This document shows, in pieces, positions 18,993 through 26,785 of a stretch of DNA of 64,000 nucleotides. A model generated the notes under the pieces. The model was given only the letters and a program-made list of their open reading frames with translations, searched no databases and was not told where the DNA came from. Position 1 is the first letter of the stretch. The number at the start of each line of letters is the position of its first letter. Made by a program: the position numbers and the translations under genes. Source of the stretch: Streptomyces justiciae (GTDB taxonomy: Bacteria; Actinomycetota; Actinomycetes; Streptomycetales; Streptomycetaceae); NCBI RefSeq assembly GCF_015163075.1, contig NZ_JADDXU010000006.1:310001-374000 (forward strand), in the 5' to 3' direction.

Positions 18993-19940
18993 GTGACGGC
19001 CGTCGAATCCCGTCCAGCCGGGGTGCTGGGGGAGAGCAAGCGCTCGAGTCACCGGCCGTTCGGGGCCCGTGTCAAGGCATTCGTGGCGCTGACCAAGCCG
19101 CGGATCATCGAGCTCCTGCTCATCACCACCGTTCCGGTGATGTTCCTCGCCGAGCAGGGTGTGCCCGATCTGACGCTGGTGCTTCTCACCTGCATCGGCG
19201 GCTACCTGTCGGCGGGCGGCGCGAACGCGCTGAACATGTACATCGACCGGGACATCGACGCCCTGATGGACCGCACCTCGCAGCGACCGCTGGTCACCGG
19301 CATGGTGTCGCCGCGCGAGTGCCTGGCCTTCGGCATCACCCTCGCGGTCGTCTCGACGCTGCTGTTCGGGCTGACCGTCAACTGGCTGTCGGCCTGGCTG
19401 TCCCTCGGCGCGCTGCTCTTCTACGTCGTCGTCTACACGATGATCCTCAAGCGCCGTACCTCGCAGAACATCGTGTGGGGCGGCATCGCCGGCTGCATGC
19501 CGGTCCTGATCGGCTGGTCGGCCGTGACGAACTCCCTCACCTGGGCGCCGGTCATCCTCTTCCTGGTCATCTTCTTCTGGACGCCGCCGCACTACTGGCC
19601 GCTGTCCATGAAGGTGAAGGAGGACTACGCGCGCGTGGGCGTGCCGATGCTGCCGGTCATCGCCTCCAACAAGACGGTCGCCAAGCAGATCGTCCTCTAC
19701 AGCTGGGTGATGGTCGCCGTCTCCCTGCTCCTGACGCCCCTCGGCTACACCGGCTGGTTCTACACGCTGGTCGCCCTGGTCGCGGGCGGCTGGTGGCTGT
19801 GGGAGGCGCACGCGCTGCAGAACCGCGCGAAGGCGGAGGTGACGGGCGCGAAGCTGAAGGAGATGCGTCTGTTCCACTGGTCGATCACCTATGTGTCGCT
19901 GCTGTTCGTGGCGATCGCGGTGGACCCGTTCCTGCGCTGA
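18993..19940 (+). CDS. ctaB: Protohaem IX farnesyltransferase (haem O synthase)
   Basis: This 315-residue UbiA-family membrane prenyltransferase adds a farnesyl group to haem b to give haem O for cytochrome oxidase. The first Asp-rich motif NMYIDRDIDALMDRTSQRPL and the second, DYARVGVPMLPV, are present, with eight to nine hydrophobic helices. GTG 18993 is preferred because conserved TKPRIIELLL lies about 30 residues in; the open frame upstream is low in similarity. ctaA, the next step in haem A synthesis, is 2.3 kb downstream on the other strand. Confidence 0.95.
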   Translation: MTAVESRPAGVLGESKRSSHRPFGARVKAFVALTKPRIIELLLITTVPVMFLAEQGVPDLTLVLLTCIGGYLSAGGANALNMYIDRDIDALMDRTSQRPLVTGMVSPRECLAFGITLAVVSTLLFGLTVNWLSAWLSLGALLFYVVVYTMILKRRTSQNIVWGGIAGCMPVLIGWSAVTNSLTWAPVILFLVIFFWTPPHYWPLSMKVKEDYARVGVPMLPVIASNKTVAKQIVLYSWVMVAVSLLLTPLGYTGWFYTLVALVAGGWWLWEAHALQNRAKAEVTGAKLKEMRLFHWSITYVSLLFVAIAVDPFLR

Positions 19941-19985
19941 CGTATGTCACAGTGCCCTGGCCTCGCCAGTGGATCTACCGGTGAG

Positions 19986-19991
19986 TAGCAT
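19986..19991 (+). promoter_or_regulatory. Candidate leaderless promoter box TAGCAT
   Basis: TAGCAT is followed by exactly 7 nt and then the ATG at 19999, which has no ribosome site of its own. This spacing puts the transcription start on the A of the ATG, as in leaderless actinobacterial mRNAs. The -35 is not recognisable. Confidence 0.45.
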
Positions 19992-19998
19992 CCTGGCC

Positions 19999-20331
19999 AT
20001 GGCAGACACGCAGCAGGTTGACGCGAAGGCGGACCGCAAGGCGGCCAAGCTCGCCAAGCAGATCACCGCCTTCTCCAAGGCACACGGCGGCGCCGAGGGC
20101 CAGGTGGCCTACATCGGTCAGCGCGGCGCCCGGATCGCCCTCGTCGGCGAGGACGGCAACTGGGGCAACCTGGTCGCCCCCACCTACGAGATCGCCCAGA
20201 AGGCCGTCGAGAAGTCCGGCCTCACCGTCCACGAGGACTTCGACGGCGAGTTCGCGGCCAAGGTGAAGACCGGCCGCTACGAGTGGAGCCGCATGGCGGG
20301 CATCCAGGTGGGCGGCCCGAGCAACGACTGA
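19999..20331 (+). CDS. Conserved small cytoplasmic protein, function unknown
   Basis: This 110-residue protein has no signal peptide or membrane segment. The N terminus is rich in Lys and Ala (KADRKAAKLAKQITAF) and probably helical; the rest reads GQVAYIGQRGARIALVGEDG and WSRMAGIQVGG. I recognise it as a conserved Streptomyces protein at this locus beside ctaB but know of no assigned function. ATG 19999 is chosen from the leaderless promoter spacing. Confidence 0.75.
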   Translation: MADTQQVDAKADRKAAKLAKQITAFSKAHGGAEGQVAYIGQRGARIALVGEDGNWGNLVAPTYEIAQKAVEKSGLTVHEDFDGEFAAKVKTGRYEWSRMAGIQVGGPSND

Positions 20332-20431
20332 CGCGCGCCGGTTTTCACACCGGGTGTGCGAGAGCATCACCTGACACCCCGTTCACCCGTTAGGCCCCGT
20401 AGCAGGACATGGTCCGACCACGGGAGCCCGG

Positions 20432-21538
20432 ATGATCGAAACGCCGTCCCTCGTGGACCAGTACTGCCACGGCGTACTGAGAACCGAGCTGGGCCTCGGC
20501 ACCTTCGAGGCCCAGTTGGCCCGTACCGAGGGGCCGCCCGCCCCCGGTACGACCCTGTTCGACACCCAGACGGGCTTCGCCGTACGGCGCTGGTGTCCAC
20601 CCCTGCTCGGTCTGGAACCGCACTGTCCGCCCGCCCGCTATCTCGCCCGGCGCCGTGAACTCGGCGTACTGGAAGCGGGCCGCAGGCTGCTGCGCGGCAG
20701 TGGCATCACGACGTATCTCGTGGACGCGGGCCTGCCCGGCGATCTGACCGGCCCCGACGAGATGGCGGTGGCGTCGGACGCCGAGGCCCGCGAGATCGTG
20801 CGGCTCGAACTCCTCGCCGAACAGGTCGCCGACACTTCCGGCACCGTCGAGTCCTTCCTCGCCAACCTCGCGGAATCCGTGCACGGGGCGGCCACGAGCG
20901 CGGTCGCCTTCACCTCGGTGGCGGGCGTACGGCACGGACTCGCCCTCGCCCCCGAACCGCCTGGCCCGGGTGAGGTGCGGGGCGCCGCCGGGCGGTGGCT
21001 GGCGGGCCGCCGGGTGGGCGGCGAGCTGTCCGATCCGGTGCTGCTACGGCATCTGCTGTGGATCGCCGTCGCCTCGGGACTGCCCCTCCAACTGCACGCC
21101 GGGCTCGGCGAGCCGGGCCAGCGGATCGATCGCACGGACCCGGTGCTGCTCACCGACTTCGTCCGCGCCACGGCCGGCCTCGGCACCGACCTGGTCCTGC
21201 TGCACGGCTACCCGTACCACCGCCACGCCGCCCATCTCGCGGGCGTCTTCCCGCACGTCTACGCCGACTCGGGCGCGGCGCTCGTGCGGACGGGGGCCCG
21301 GGCGGCGACCGTCCTCGCCGAGATCCTCGAACTCGCCCCCTTCGGCAAGATCCTCTTCTCCAGCGGCGCCCAGGGGCTGCCGGAACTCCATGTGGTGGGC
21401 GCGCGGCTGTTCCGCGAGGCGCTGGGCCGGGTGCTCGGCACGTGGGTCGCCGAGGGGGCGTGGTCGCTGGCGGACGCGCAGCGGGTGGCGGGGCTGATCG
21501 CGGCGGGGAACGCGCGCAGGGTGTACGGACTGGAGTGA
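20432..21538 (+). CDS. Amidohydrolase family protein
   Basis: This 368-residue protein looks like a TIM-barrel amidohydrolase of the Amidohydro_2 type. It starts with LVDQYCHGV, and barrel-strand motifs follow: LQLHAGLGEPG, LVLLHGYPYHRHAAHLA, and HVYADSGAAL, with a final FSSGAQGLPE. The metal-binding set is incomplete by the strict HxH pattern (CHG at the N terminus), so the substrate and even hydrolytic activity are uncertain. It resembles the amidohydrolases linked to glutamine-synthetase-like enzymes. ATG 20432 has CGGGAG before it. Confidence 0.78.
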   Translation: MIETPSLVDQYCHGVLRTELGLGTFEAQLARTEGPPAPGTTLFDTQTGFAVRRWCPPLLGLEPHCPPARYLARRRELGVLEAGRRLLRGSGITTYLVDAGLPGDLTGPDEMAVASDAEAREIVRLELLAEQVADTSGTVESFLANLAESVHGAATSAVAFTSVAGVRHGLALAPEPPGPGEVRGAAGRWLAGRRVGGELSDPVLLRHLLWIAVASGLPLQLHAGLGEPGQRIDRTDPVLLTDFVRATAGLGTDLVLLHGYPYHRHAAHLAGVFPHVYADSGAALVRTGARAATVLAEILELAPFGKILFSSGAQGLPELHVVGARLFREALGRVLGTWVAEGAWSLADAQRVAGLIAAGNARRVYGLE

Positions 21539-21584
21539 CGCGTCCGGGGTGTACGGGCCCCTGCCCGCTGTACAGGATGGGGGC

Positions 21585-22325
21585 ATGCAGACCGACGCGT
21601 TACTCGACCGCTTCCTGTCCGGCCTCGCCCCGCTGGACCCGCTCGCCGTGTGGGCGCACGGGTCGCTCGCCGGCGGGGACTACCAGGAGGGCCGCAGCGA
21701 CCTCGACCTGATCGCCGTAATGGATCGACCACTCACGCAGCGCACCACTTGGCGGCTCGCGACGCTGCACGCGAGGCTGCGGAACGAGCCGCTCGCCGGG
21801 CTGCTGCACTGCACCTATCTGACGCCGGACGCCGTCGAGGACGCCAGACGGTCCCATCTGACCTGGGCGCACCAGCAGTTGTTCAAGCGCCCGGTCACCC
21901 CGGTCACCCGGCGTGAACTGCACACCTTCGGCCGGGTGCTGCACGGGAAGCCGCCCACGGGGCTGCTGCCGCCGGTGCTGGATCTCGAGCTGGACGAGTT
22001 CGTCGTACGCGATCAGCGGGACTTCTGGCGGCCCAAGCTCGCGAAGGCGGAGCGGTGGCGGCACGCCCCCTGGGTCGACGTGGGCCTCACGACCTTCGCC
22101 CGCGCGACCGCCACCCTGCGCGACGGGCGGCTCCTGTCCAAGCGGGAGGCGCTGGAGCTGCTGCCGGAACTCGGCGCACCCGTCGAGGTCGTCGAGGACA
22201 TCCGCGCGCGGCGGTACGACAGGACGCCGGCGCCGACCACCGAGGAGTGGGCGGCGCGCAGGGGCGAGCTGACCCGGGGCTACCTGGGTCCGGCGATCGA
22301 CGAGCTCGTGGCGGCGTACGGCTGA
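21585..22325 (+). CDS. Nucleotidyltransferase-fold protein with a TTA leucine codon
   Basis: This 246-residue protein carries the pol-beta-type nucleotidyltransferase signature HGSLAGGDYQEGRSDLDLI, with the GS motif and the paired Asp residues. The rest resembles the C-terminal helical part of aminoglycoside adenylyltransferase-like proteins (DUF4111), though the substrate cannot be deduced. Codon 6 (21600-21602) is TTA, the rare leucine codon read by the bldA tRNA in Streptomyces. It is the only in-frame TTA I found in the window. ATG 21585 follows GGATGGGGGC. Its last 46 nt overlap the 3' end of ctaA on the other strand. Confidence 0.8.
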   Translation: MQTDALLDRFLSGLAPLDPLAVWAHGSLAGGDYQEGRSDLDLIAVMDRPLTQRTTWRLATLHARLRNEPLAGLLHCTYLTPDAVEDARRSHLTWAHQQLFKRPVTPVTRRELHTFGRVLHGKPPTGLLPPVLDLELDEFVVRDQRDFWRPKLAKAERWRHAPWVDVGLTTFARATATLRDGRLLSKREALELLPELGAPVEVVEDIRARRYDRTPAPTTEEWAARRGELTRGYLGPAIDELVAAYG

Positions 22326-23338
22326 TCCGGCAGCCGGATCTCGACCTCGGGCCGCTCGCGCAGCGCGAGCAGCACCCGCAGGACCGCGATCCACACCAGG
22401 CACGAGCCGAACATGTGCACGCCGACCAGGATCTCGGGCAGATCGGTGAAGTACTGGACGTAGCCGATGACACCCTGCGCGAGCAGGACCAGGAAGAGGT
22501 CGCGGGTGCGGTCCAGTGGGCCCTTGGGGGCGTCGACGGCCTTGAGGACGAACCACAGGGCGAACGTCAGCGTCACCACGATCCACGCCAGCACGGCGTG
22601 CAGCTTGCTGACCGTCTCCCAGTCCAGCGGCATCCGCTCGACCTCGCTGGAGTCACCCGCGTGCGGACCCGAGCCGGTCACCACCGTGCCCACCGCGATC
22701 AGCAGGACGGCCGCGGCGACCAGGAACCACACCAGCTGCTGCACCGACTTGCCGACCAGCGGCCGCGGCGCGTCGTCACCCTCCCGGGTGCGCTGCCACA
22801 TCACCGTGGCGACCGCGATCAGGGCGGTGGAGAGCAGGAAGTGCGCGGCGACCGTGTACGGGTTCAGGCCGACGAGGACGACGATGCCGCCGAGGACGGC
22901 GTTGCCCATCACGACCCAGAACTGGGCCCAGCCGAGCCGGGTGAGGCTGCGCCGGTACGGCTTCTCGGAGCGCGCGGCGATGATGGCCCAGCCGACGGCG
23001 GCGCACAGGACGTACGTCAGCATGCGGTTGCCGAACTCGATGTAGCCGTGGATGCCCATCGCGGCCGTGTTGTTGATCGAGTCCTCGGTGCACTTGGGCC
23101 AGGTCGGGCAGCCGAGGCCCGAGCCGGTGAGCCGCACCGCACCGCCGGTGACCACGATGATCACCGACATGACGAGCGCGGCGAGAGCCGCCCGCTGCAC
23201 CGTCCGGGATTCCGGGGTCCAGCGTGCGGCGATGAAGGCGAGGGGGTTGCGCACGGCGTCCGTGGCGTCGGCGCGGGTCAGCTTTGGCACGGGGTCCATC
23301 GTAGGGGGCCGCTTGTGCACGCTTTCACGAGGGTCCAT
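22280..23338 (-). CDS. ctaA: Haem A synthase (COX15/CtaA family)
   Basis: This 352-residue protein with eight hydrophobic helices oxidises the C8 methyl of haem O to give haem A. Motifs are VVTGGAVRLTGSGLGCPTWP with its cysteine, IHGYIEFGNR (first His pair), VAAHFLLS, LHAVLAW and GVHMFGSC in the second half. ATG 23338 has an ideal AGGAGG 6 nt upstream; earlier in-frame codons overlap the preceding permease gene. It starts 8 nt after that permease, so it may be co-transcribed with the ABC genes. Confidence 0.94.
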   Translation of the reverse strand: MDPRESVHKRPPTMDPVPKLTRADATDAVRNPLAFIAARWTPESRTVQRAALAALVMSVIIVVTGGAVRLTGSGLGCPTWPKCTEDSINNTAAMGIHGYIEFGNRMLTYVLCAAVGWAIIAARSEKPYRRSLTRLGWAQFWVVMGNAVLGGIVVLVGLNPYTVAAHFLLSTALIAVATVMWQRTREGDDAPRPLVGKSVQQLVWFLVAAAVLLIAVGTVVTGSGPHAGDSSEVERMPLDWETVSKLHAVLAWIVVTLTFALWFVLKAVDAPKGPLDRTRDLFLVLLAQGVIGYVQYFTDLPEILVGVHMFGSCLVWIAVLRVLLALRERPEVEIRLPDQPYAATSSSIAGPR

Positions 23339-23346
23339 GGTCCCTC

Positions 23347-24117
23347 CTACTCCCAGCGGAAGAACTTCCCCGCCGCGGCCAGGCCCACGACCGCCCACAC
23401 CGCGAGAATCCCCAGGTCACCCCACGGCATCCCGGCCCCGTGCTGCAACACGTCCCGCAGGCCGTCCGACAGGGCCGAGATGGGCAGCAGCCCGAGCACG
23501 TCCTGCGCGCCGGAGGGGAACTTGTCCAACGGGACGATGACGCCGCCGCCGACGAGGAGCAGCAGGAAGACGAGGTTGGCGGCGGCGAGCGTCGCCTCCG
23601 CCTTGAGCGTGCCCGCCATCAGCAGGCCGAGGCCCGAGAAGGCGGCCGTGCCGAGGATCAGCAGGAGCAGGACGGCCAGCGGGTTCCCTTGCGGGTCCCA
23701 GCCCAGCGCGAAGGCGATCACCGTCAGCAGCACGATCTGGAGGATCTCCGTCACCAGCACCGACGCCGTCTTCGCCGTCATCAGGCCCCAGCGGGGGAGC
23801 GGCGAGGCGGCCAGCCGCTTCAGGACGCCGTAGCGCCGCTCGAAGCCCGTCGCGATCGCCTGGCCCGTGAAGGCCGTGGACATCACCGCGAGCGCGAGGA
23901 TGCCCGGCGTGAGGAAGTCGACCGCCTCGCCCGCGCCCGTGTCGACGATGTCGACCGAGCTGAAGAGGACGAGGAGGAGGGTCGGGATCACGACCGTCAG
24001 CAGGAGCTGCTCGCCGTTGCGCAGGAGCATCTTCGTCTCCAGCGCCGCCTGCGCCGCGATCATGCGCCCCGAGGGGGCCGCACCCGGCTTCGGGGTGTAT
24101 GTACCGGTCGCGGTCAC
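23347..24117 (-). CDS. ABC-2 type transporter permease
   Basis: This 256-residue permease has six hydrophobic helices and the ABC-2 pattern (GFERRYGVLKRLAASPLPRW in the coupling region). GTG 24117 overlaps the ATPase stop by 4 nt. Together they form an exporter of drug, lipid or antibiotic type; this pair is conserved between ctaA and sufR in Streptomyces. Substrate unknown. Confidence 0.9.
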   Translation of the reverse strand: MTATGTYTPKPGAAPSGRMIAAQAALETKMLLRNGEQLLLTVVIPTLLLVLFSSVDIVDTGAGEAVDFLTPGILALAVMSTAFTGQAIATGFERRYGVLKRLAASPLPRWGLMTAKTASVLVTEILQIVLLTVIAFALGWDPQGNPLAVLLLLILGTAAFSGLGLLMAGTLKAEATLAAANLVFLLLLVGGGVIVPLDKFPSGAQDVLGLLPISALSDGLRDVLQHGAGMPWGDLGILAVWAVVGLAAAGKFFRWE

Positions 24118-25037
24118 GAGCGCAGCTCCTTGCCGGTCAGCTCAAGAAAGACGTCTTCCAGCGTGTGCCGCTCGACCGAGATCTTCTCCGGCATCACGCC
24201 GTGCTGGGCGCACCAGGAGGTGACGGTGGCGAGCAGCTGCGGGTCCACCTTGCCGCCGACGCGGTAGGAGCCGGGTGTGAGCTCCGCAGCGGTGCAGTCC
24301 GCGGGGAGGGCCTTCAACAGTGACCCCACATCAAGCCCCGGACGGCCGGTGAAGCGGAGCGTGTTCTCGGCGCCGCCCTTGCACAGCTCCTCGGGCGAGC
24401 CCTGGGCGATGACCCGGCCCGCGTCGATGATCGCGACGTCGTCGGCGAGTTGCTCGGCCTCGTCCATGTGGTGCGTGGTGAGGATGACGGAGACGCCGTC
24501 GGCGCGGAGGTCGCGGATCAGGTCCCAGGTGGCGTGGCGGGCCTGCGGGTCGAGGCCGGCGGTTGGCTCGTCGAGGAAGACGAGTTCCGGGCGGCCCACG
24601 ACGGCCATGGCCAGCGCCAGCCGCTGCTGCTGGCCACCCGACAGACGGCGGTACGTCGTCCGGCCGCAGCTGCCGAGCCCCAGGCGCTCGATGAGGGCGT
24701 CCACGTCGAGGGGGTGGGCGTGCAGCTTGGCGACATGGCGGAGCATCTCGTCCGCGCGGGCGCCGGAGTACACGCCGCCGGACTGGAGCATCACGCCGAT
24801 CCGGGTGTGCAGCTCACGGGACTGCCGGACCGGGTCGAGGCCCAGGACGCGCACCGTGCCGGAGTCCGGCCTGCGGTACCCCTCGCAGGTCTCGACCGTG
24901 GTCGTCTTGCCCGCCCCGTTGGGACCGAGTACGGCGGTGACACCCGCCCTGGCCACCAGGTCGAGGCCGTCCACCGCGGTCTTCGTGCCGTACCGCTTCA
25001 CCAGGGCCTGGACCTGGACCACGGGCTCACTTCGCAT
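24114..25037 (-). CDS. ABC transporter ATP-binding protein
   Basis: This 307-residue nucleotide-binding subunit has Walker A GPNGAGKTT (about 38-46), the signature LSGGQQQR, Walker B LVFLDEPT, and the H-loop in TTHHMDEAE. The C-terminal 80 residues form the DrrA-like extension (VERHTLEDVFLELTGKEL). ATG 25037. Translationally coupled to the permease by a 4-nt overlap. Confidence 0.93.
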   Translation of the reverse strand: MRSEPVVQVQALVKRYGTKTAVDGLDLVARAGVTAVLGPNGAGKTTTVETCEGYRRPDSGTVRVLGLDPVRQSRELHTRIGVMLQSGGVYSGARADEMLRHVAKLHAHPLDVDALIERLGLGSCGRTTYRRLSGGQQQRLALAMAVVGRPELVFLDEPTAGLDPQARHATWDLIRDLRADGVSVILTTHHMDEAEQLADDVAIIDAGRVIAQGSPEELCKGGAENTLRFTGRPGLDVGSLLKALPADCTAAELTPGSYRVGGKVDPQLLATVTSWCAQHGVMPEKISVERHTLEDVFLELTGKELRS

Positions 25038-25082
25038 GGCTCAAGAGTCTAGGTACGACGGCGGCGGCTCCGGTCGCCGGGT

Positions 25083-25880
25083 TCAGATCTCCTCCTCACG
25101 GGGGCGGTGCACCGCCAGCCACCGCTCCGCGTACGCCACCGCGTCGGCCACCGGGAACAGCCGGGCGTCGGCGGCGCCCACCTTGCCTCGTACGACGGGA
25201 CGGTCGCGCTCGAAGTCGTGGCCGAGCTCGTCGAAGCGGTCGGAGGTGATCGAGATCTCGGTGACCGTCTCCCAGCCGACGGGGCCGGGGCGGCCGACCT
25301 TCACGAGCGGGGACGGTATGCGGTACTCGGCGAGGTGGAAGCTGGTGCAGGTGTCGTAGCCCGAGCCGAGGAGCAGCACGCGCGCGTGGAGCTCTTCGAG
25401 GCGGGCCAGGGGGCTGCGCTCGCCAAGGCGGCAGTCGGTGGCGTGGCCGTCGATCACCTGGGCGGCGCCGGGGCCGAGCGCCGCGAAGGAGGTCTGCGGG
25501 TGTGCGCTGCGCAGGGCGCCGGGCCAGGTGCGGACGGTCTCGGGGATCACCCCGACCCCGCGGCTGGGGGTGATCAGCGGGTCGTAGGCGGGCATGGACG
25601 TGCGGATCGTGTCCCACCACTCCTCGGGCACCGGCGGGTTCTCCCACACGGCCGGGTCCGAGAGTTCGCCGGTCTGGGTGGGGACCACCAGGGTGCCGTT
25701 CGGGCCGAGGGCGTCGAGGAGTCCCTGGACGACGGCGACAGGGCCGCCGCAGACCCAGCCGAGGGACTTCAGGGAGGAGTGCACGAGCAGGGTCTCGCCG
25801 TCCTGGACACCCAGTTCGCGCAGCTGTGCGGCGACGGTGCCGCGGGTGACAAGAGGGCCGGTCGGAGGGGGTGTGGGCAT
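25083..25880 (-). CDS. AAC(3)-family N-acetyltransferase
   Basis: This 265-residue protein belongs to the antibiotic 3-N-acetyltransferase family. It has TLLVHSSLKSLGWVCGGP, GTLVVPTQTGE, RTSMPAYDPLITPSRGVG, and HPQTSFAALGPGA. The family acetylates aminoglycosides, but chromosomal members in Streptomyces are often of unproven activity. ATG 25880 is preferred; no ribosome site is obvious and TTG 25934 is possible. The iron box at 25951-25969 lies just upstream and could affect it as well as sufR. Confidence 0.82.
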   Translation of the reverse strand: MPTPPPTGPLVTRGTVAAQLRELGVQDGETLLVHSSLKSLGWVCGGPVAVVQGLLDALGPNGTLVVPTQTGELSDPAVWENPPVPEEWWDTIRTSMPAYDPLITPSRGVGVIPETVRTWPGALRSAHPQTSFAALGPGAAQVIDGHATDCRLGERSPLARLEELHARVLLLGSGYDTCTSFHLAEYRIPSPLVKVGRPGPVGWETVTEISITSDRFDELGHDFERDRPVVRGKVGAADARLFPVADAVAYAERWLAVHRPREEEI

Positions 25881-25950
25881 GGTTGTGGAGTGTCCCGGAA
25901 GGGACCGGGCGATGCCACCGAATTGATCGATCAAAGATCGTTTTCGCAGG

Positions 25951-25969
25951 TCAGGTCAGCCTTACCTAA
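25951..25969 (-). promoter_or_regulatory. Iron box (DmdR/IdeR type)
   Basis: TCAGGTCAGCCTTACCTAA, read on the minus strand, matches the DtxR/IdeR/DmdR1 consensus TTAGGTTAGGCTAACCTAA at 16 of 19 positions. It sits 73 nt before sufR and 71 nt before the divergent acetyltransferase gene, where an iron-loaded repressor could control the suf operon. Confidence 0.6.
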
Positions 25970-26028
25970 GTGATGCACTCCACCGTTGATCCGTTCGGAC
26001 GCGGCTTGCCCGGCTCTGAGGAATTACG

Positions 26029-26042
26029 CAACAATGGCGTTG
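26029..26042 (+). promoter_or_regulatory. SufR operator CAAC-N6-GTTG
   Basis: The sequence CAACAATGGCGTTG is an exact instance of the CAAC-N6-GTTG palindrome that I recall as the binding site of the Fe-S regulator SufR in Streptomyces. Its last base is the G of the sufR GTG start, so a bound dimer would cover the transcription or translation start. Confidence 0.7.
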
Positions 26043-26785
26043 TGAAAAACGTCGGCGAGGCTCGGGAGACCCCCACGGGGACCCCTCAGGAGGAGCTCGC
26101 GACCGGTGAGCGGTCCACCCGCAACCGAGTCGCGCGGTCCATCCTGGACCACGGGCCGTCGACCGTCGCCGAGCTGGCCGGCCGGCTGGGCCTGACCCAG
26201 GCCGCCGTACGCAGGCATCTCGACGCACTCGTCGCCGACGACGTCGTGGAGGCGCGCGAGCAGAAGGTCTACGGCGCGCGCACGCGCGGGCGTCCCGCCA
26301 AGGTCTTCGCGCTCACCGACTGCGGCCGGGACGCCTTCGACCAGTCCTACGACAAGCTCGCCGCGGACGCCCTCAACTTCATCAGGGAGCGCTTCGGCGG
26401 GGACGAGGCCGTCGTCGCCTTCGCGCGCGCCAGGATCGCCGAGCAGGCGACCGCGTACCGACGGGCCATCGAGGCCGCCGCCCCCGAGGAGCGCACCGAA
26501 GCCCTGGCCAAGGCCCTGAGCCTGGACGGGTACGCTGCTACGGCGCGCAGCGCACCGGTCGGCGAGCAGCTGTGCCAGCACCACTGCCCCGTCGCCCACG
26601 TCGCGGAAAAGTTCCCGCAGCTCTGCGAGGCGGAGACCGAGATCTTCTCCCAGCTGCTCGGAACGCACGTCCAGCGACTGGCGACCATCGCGCACGGTGA
26701 CGGCGTCTGCACGACGTTCATCCCCAAGATTTCCCACACCACACACAACGCATCTGCAAGCACGGCCGGGAGGAACCCCGCATGA
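26042..26785 (+). CDS. sufR: Fe-S-dependent transcriptional regulator SufR
   Basis: This 247-residue regulator has an N-terminal winged helix (STVAELAGRLGLTQAAVRRHLDAL, then ARTRGRPAKVFALT). The C-terminal half carries the conserved cysteines of the cluster site: QLCQHHCPVAHVAE and FPQLCEAE. In Streptomyces the holo form represses the suf operon and release follows cluster loss. GTG 26042 overlaps the operator and lacks a ribosome site, suggesting a leaderless or near-leaderless mRNA. It overlaps sufB by 4 nt. Confidence 0.88.
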   Translation: MKNVGEARETPTGTPQEELATGERSTRNRVARSILDHGPSTVAELAGRLGLTQAAVRRHLDALVADDVVEAREQKVYGARTRGRPAKVFALTDCGRDAFDQSYDKLAADALNFIRERFGGDEAVVAFARARIAEQATAYRRAIEAAAPEERTEALAKALSLDGYAATARSAPVGEQLCQHHCPVAHVAEKFPQLCEAETEIFSQLLGTHVQRLATIAHGDGVCTTFIPKISHTTHNASASTAGRNPA

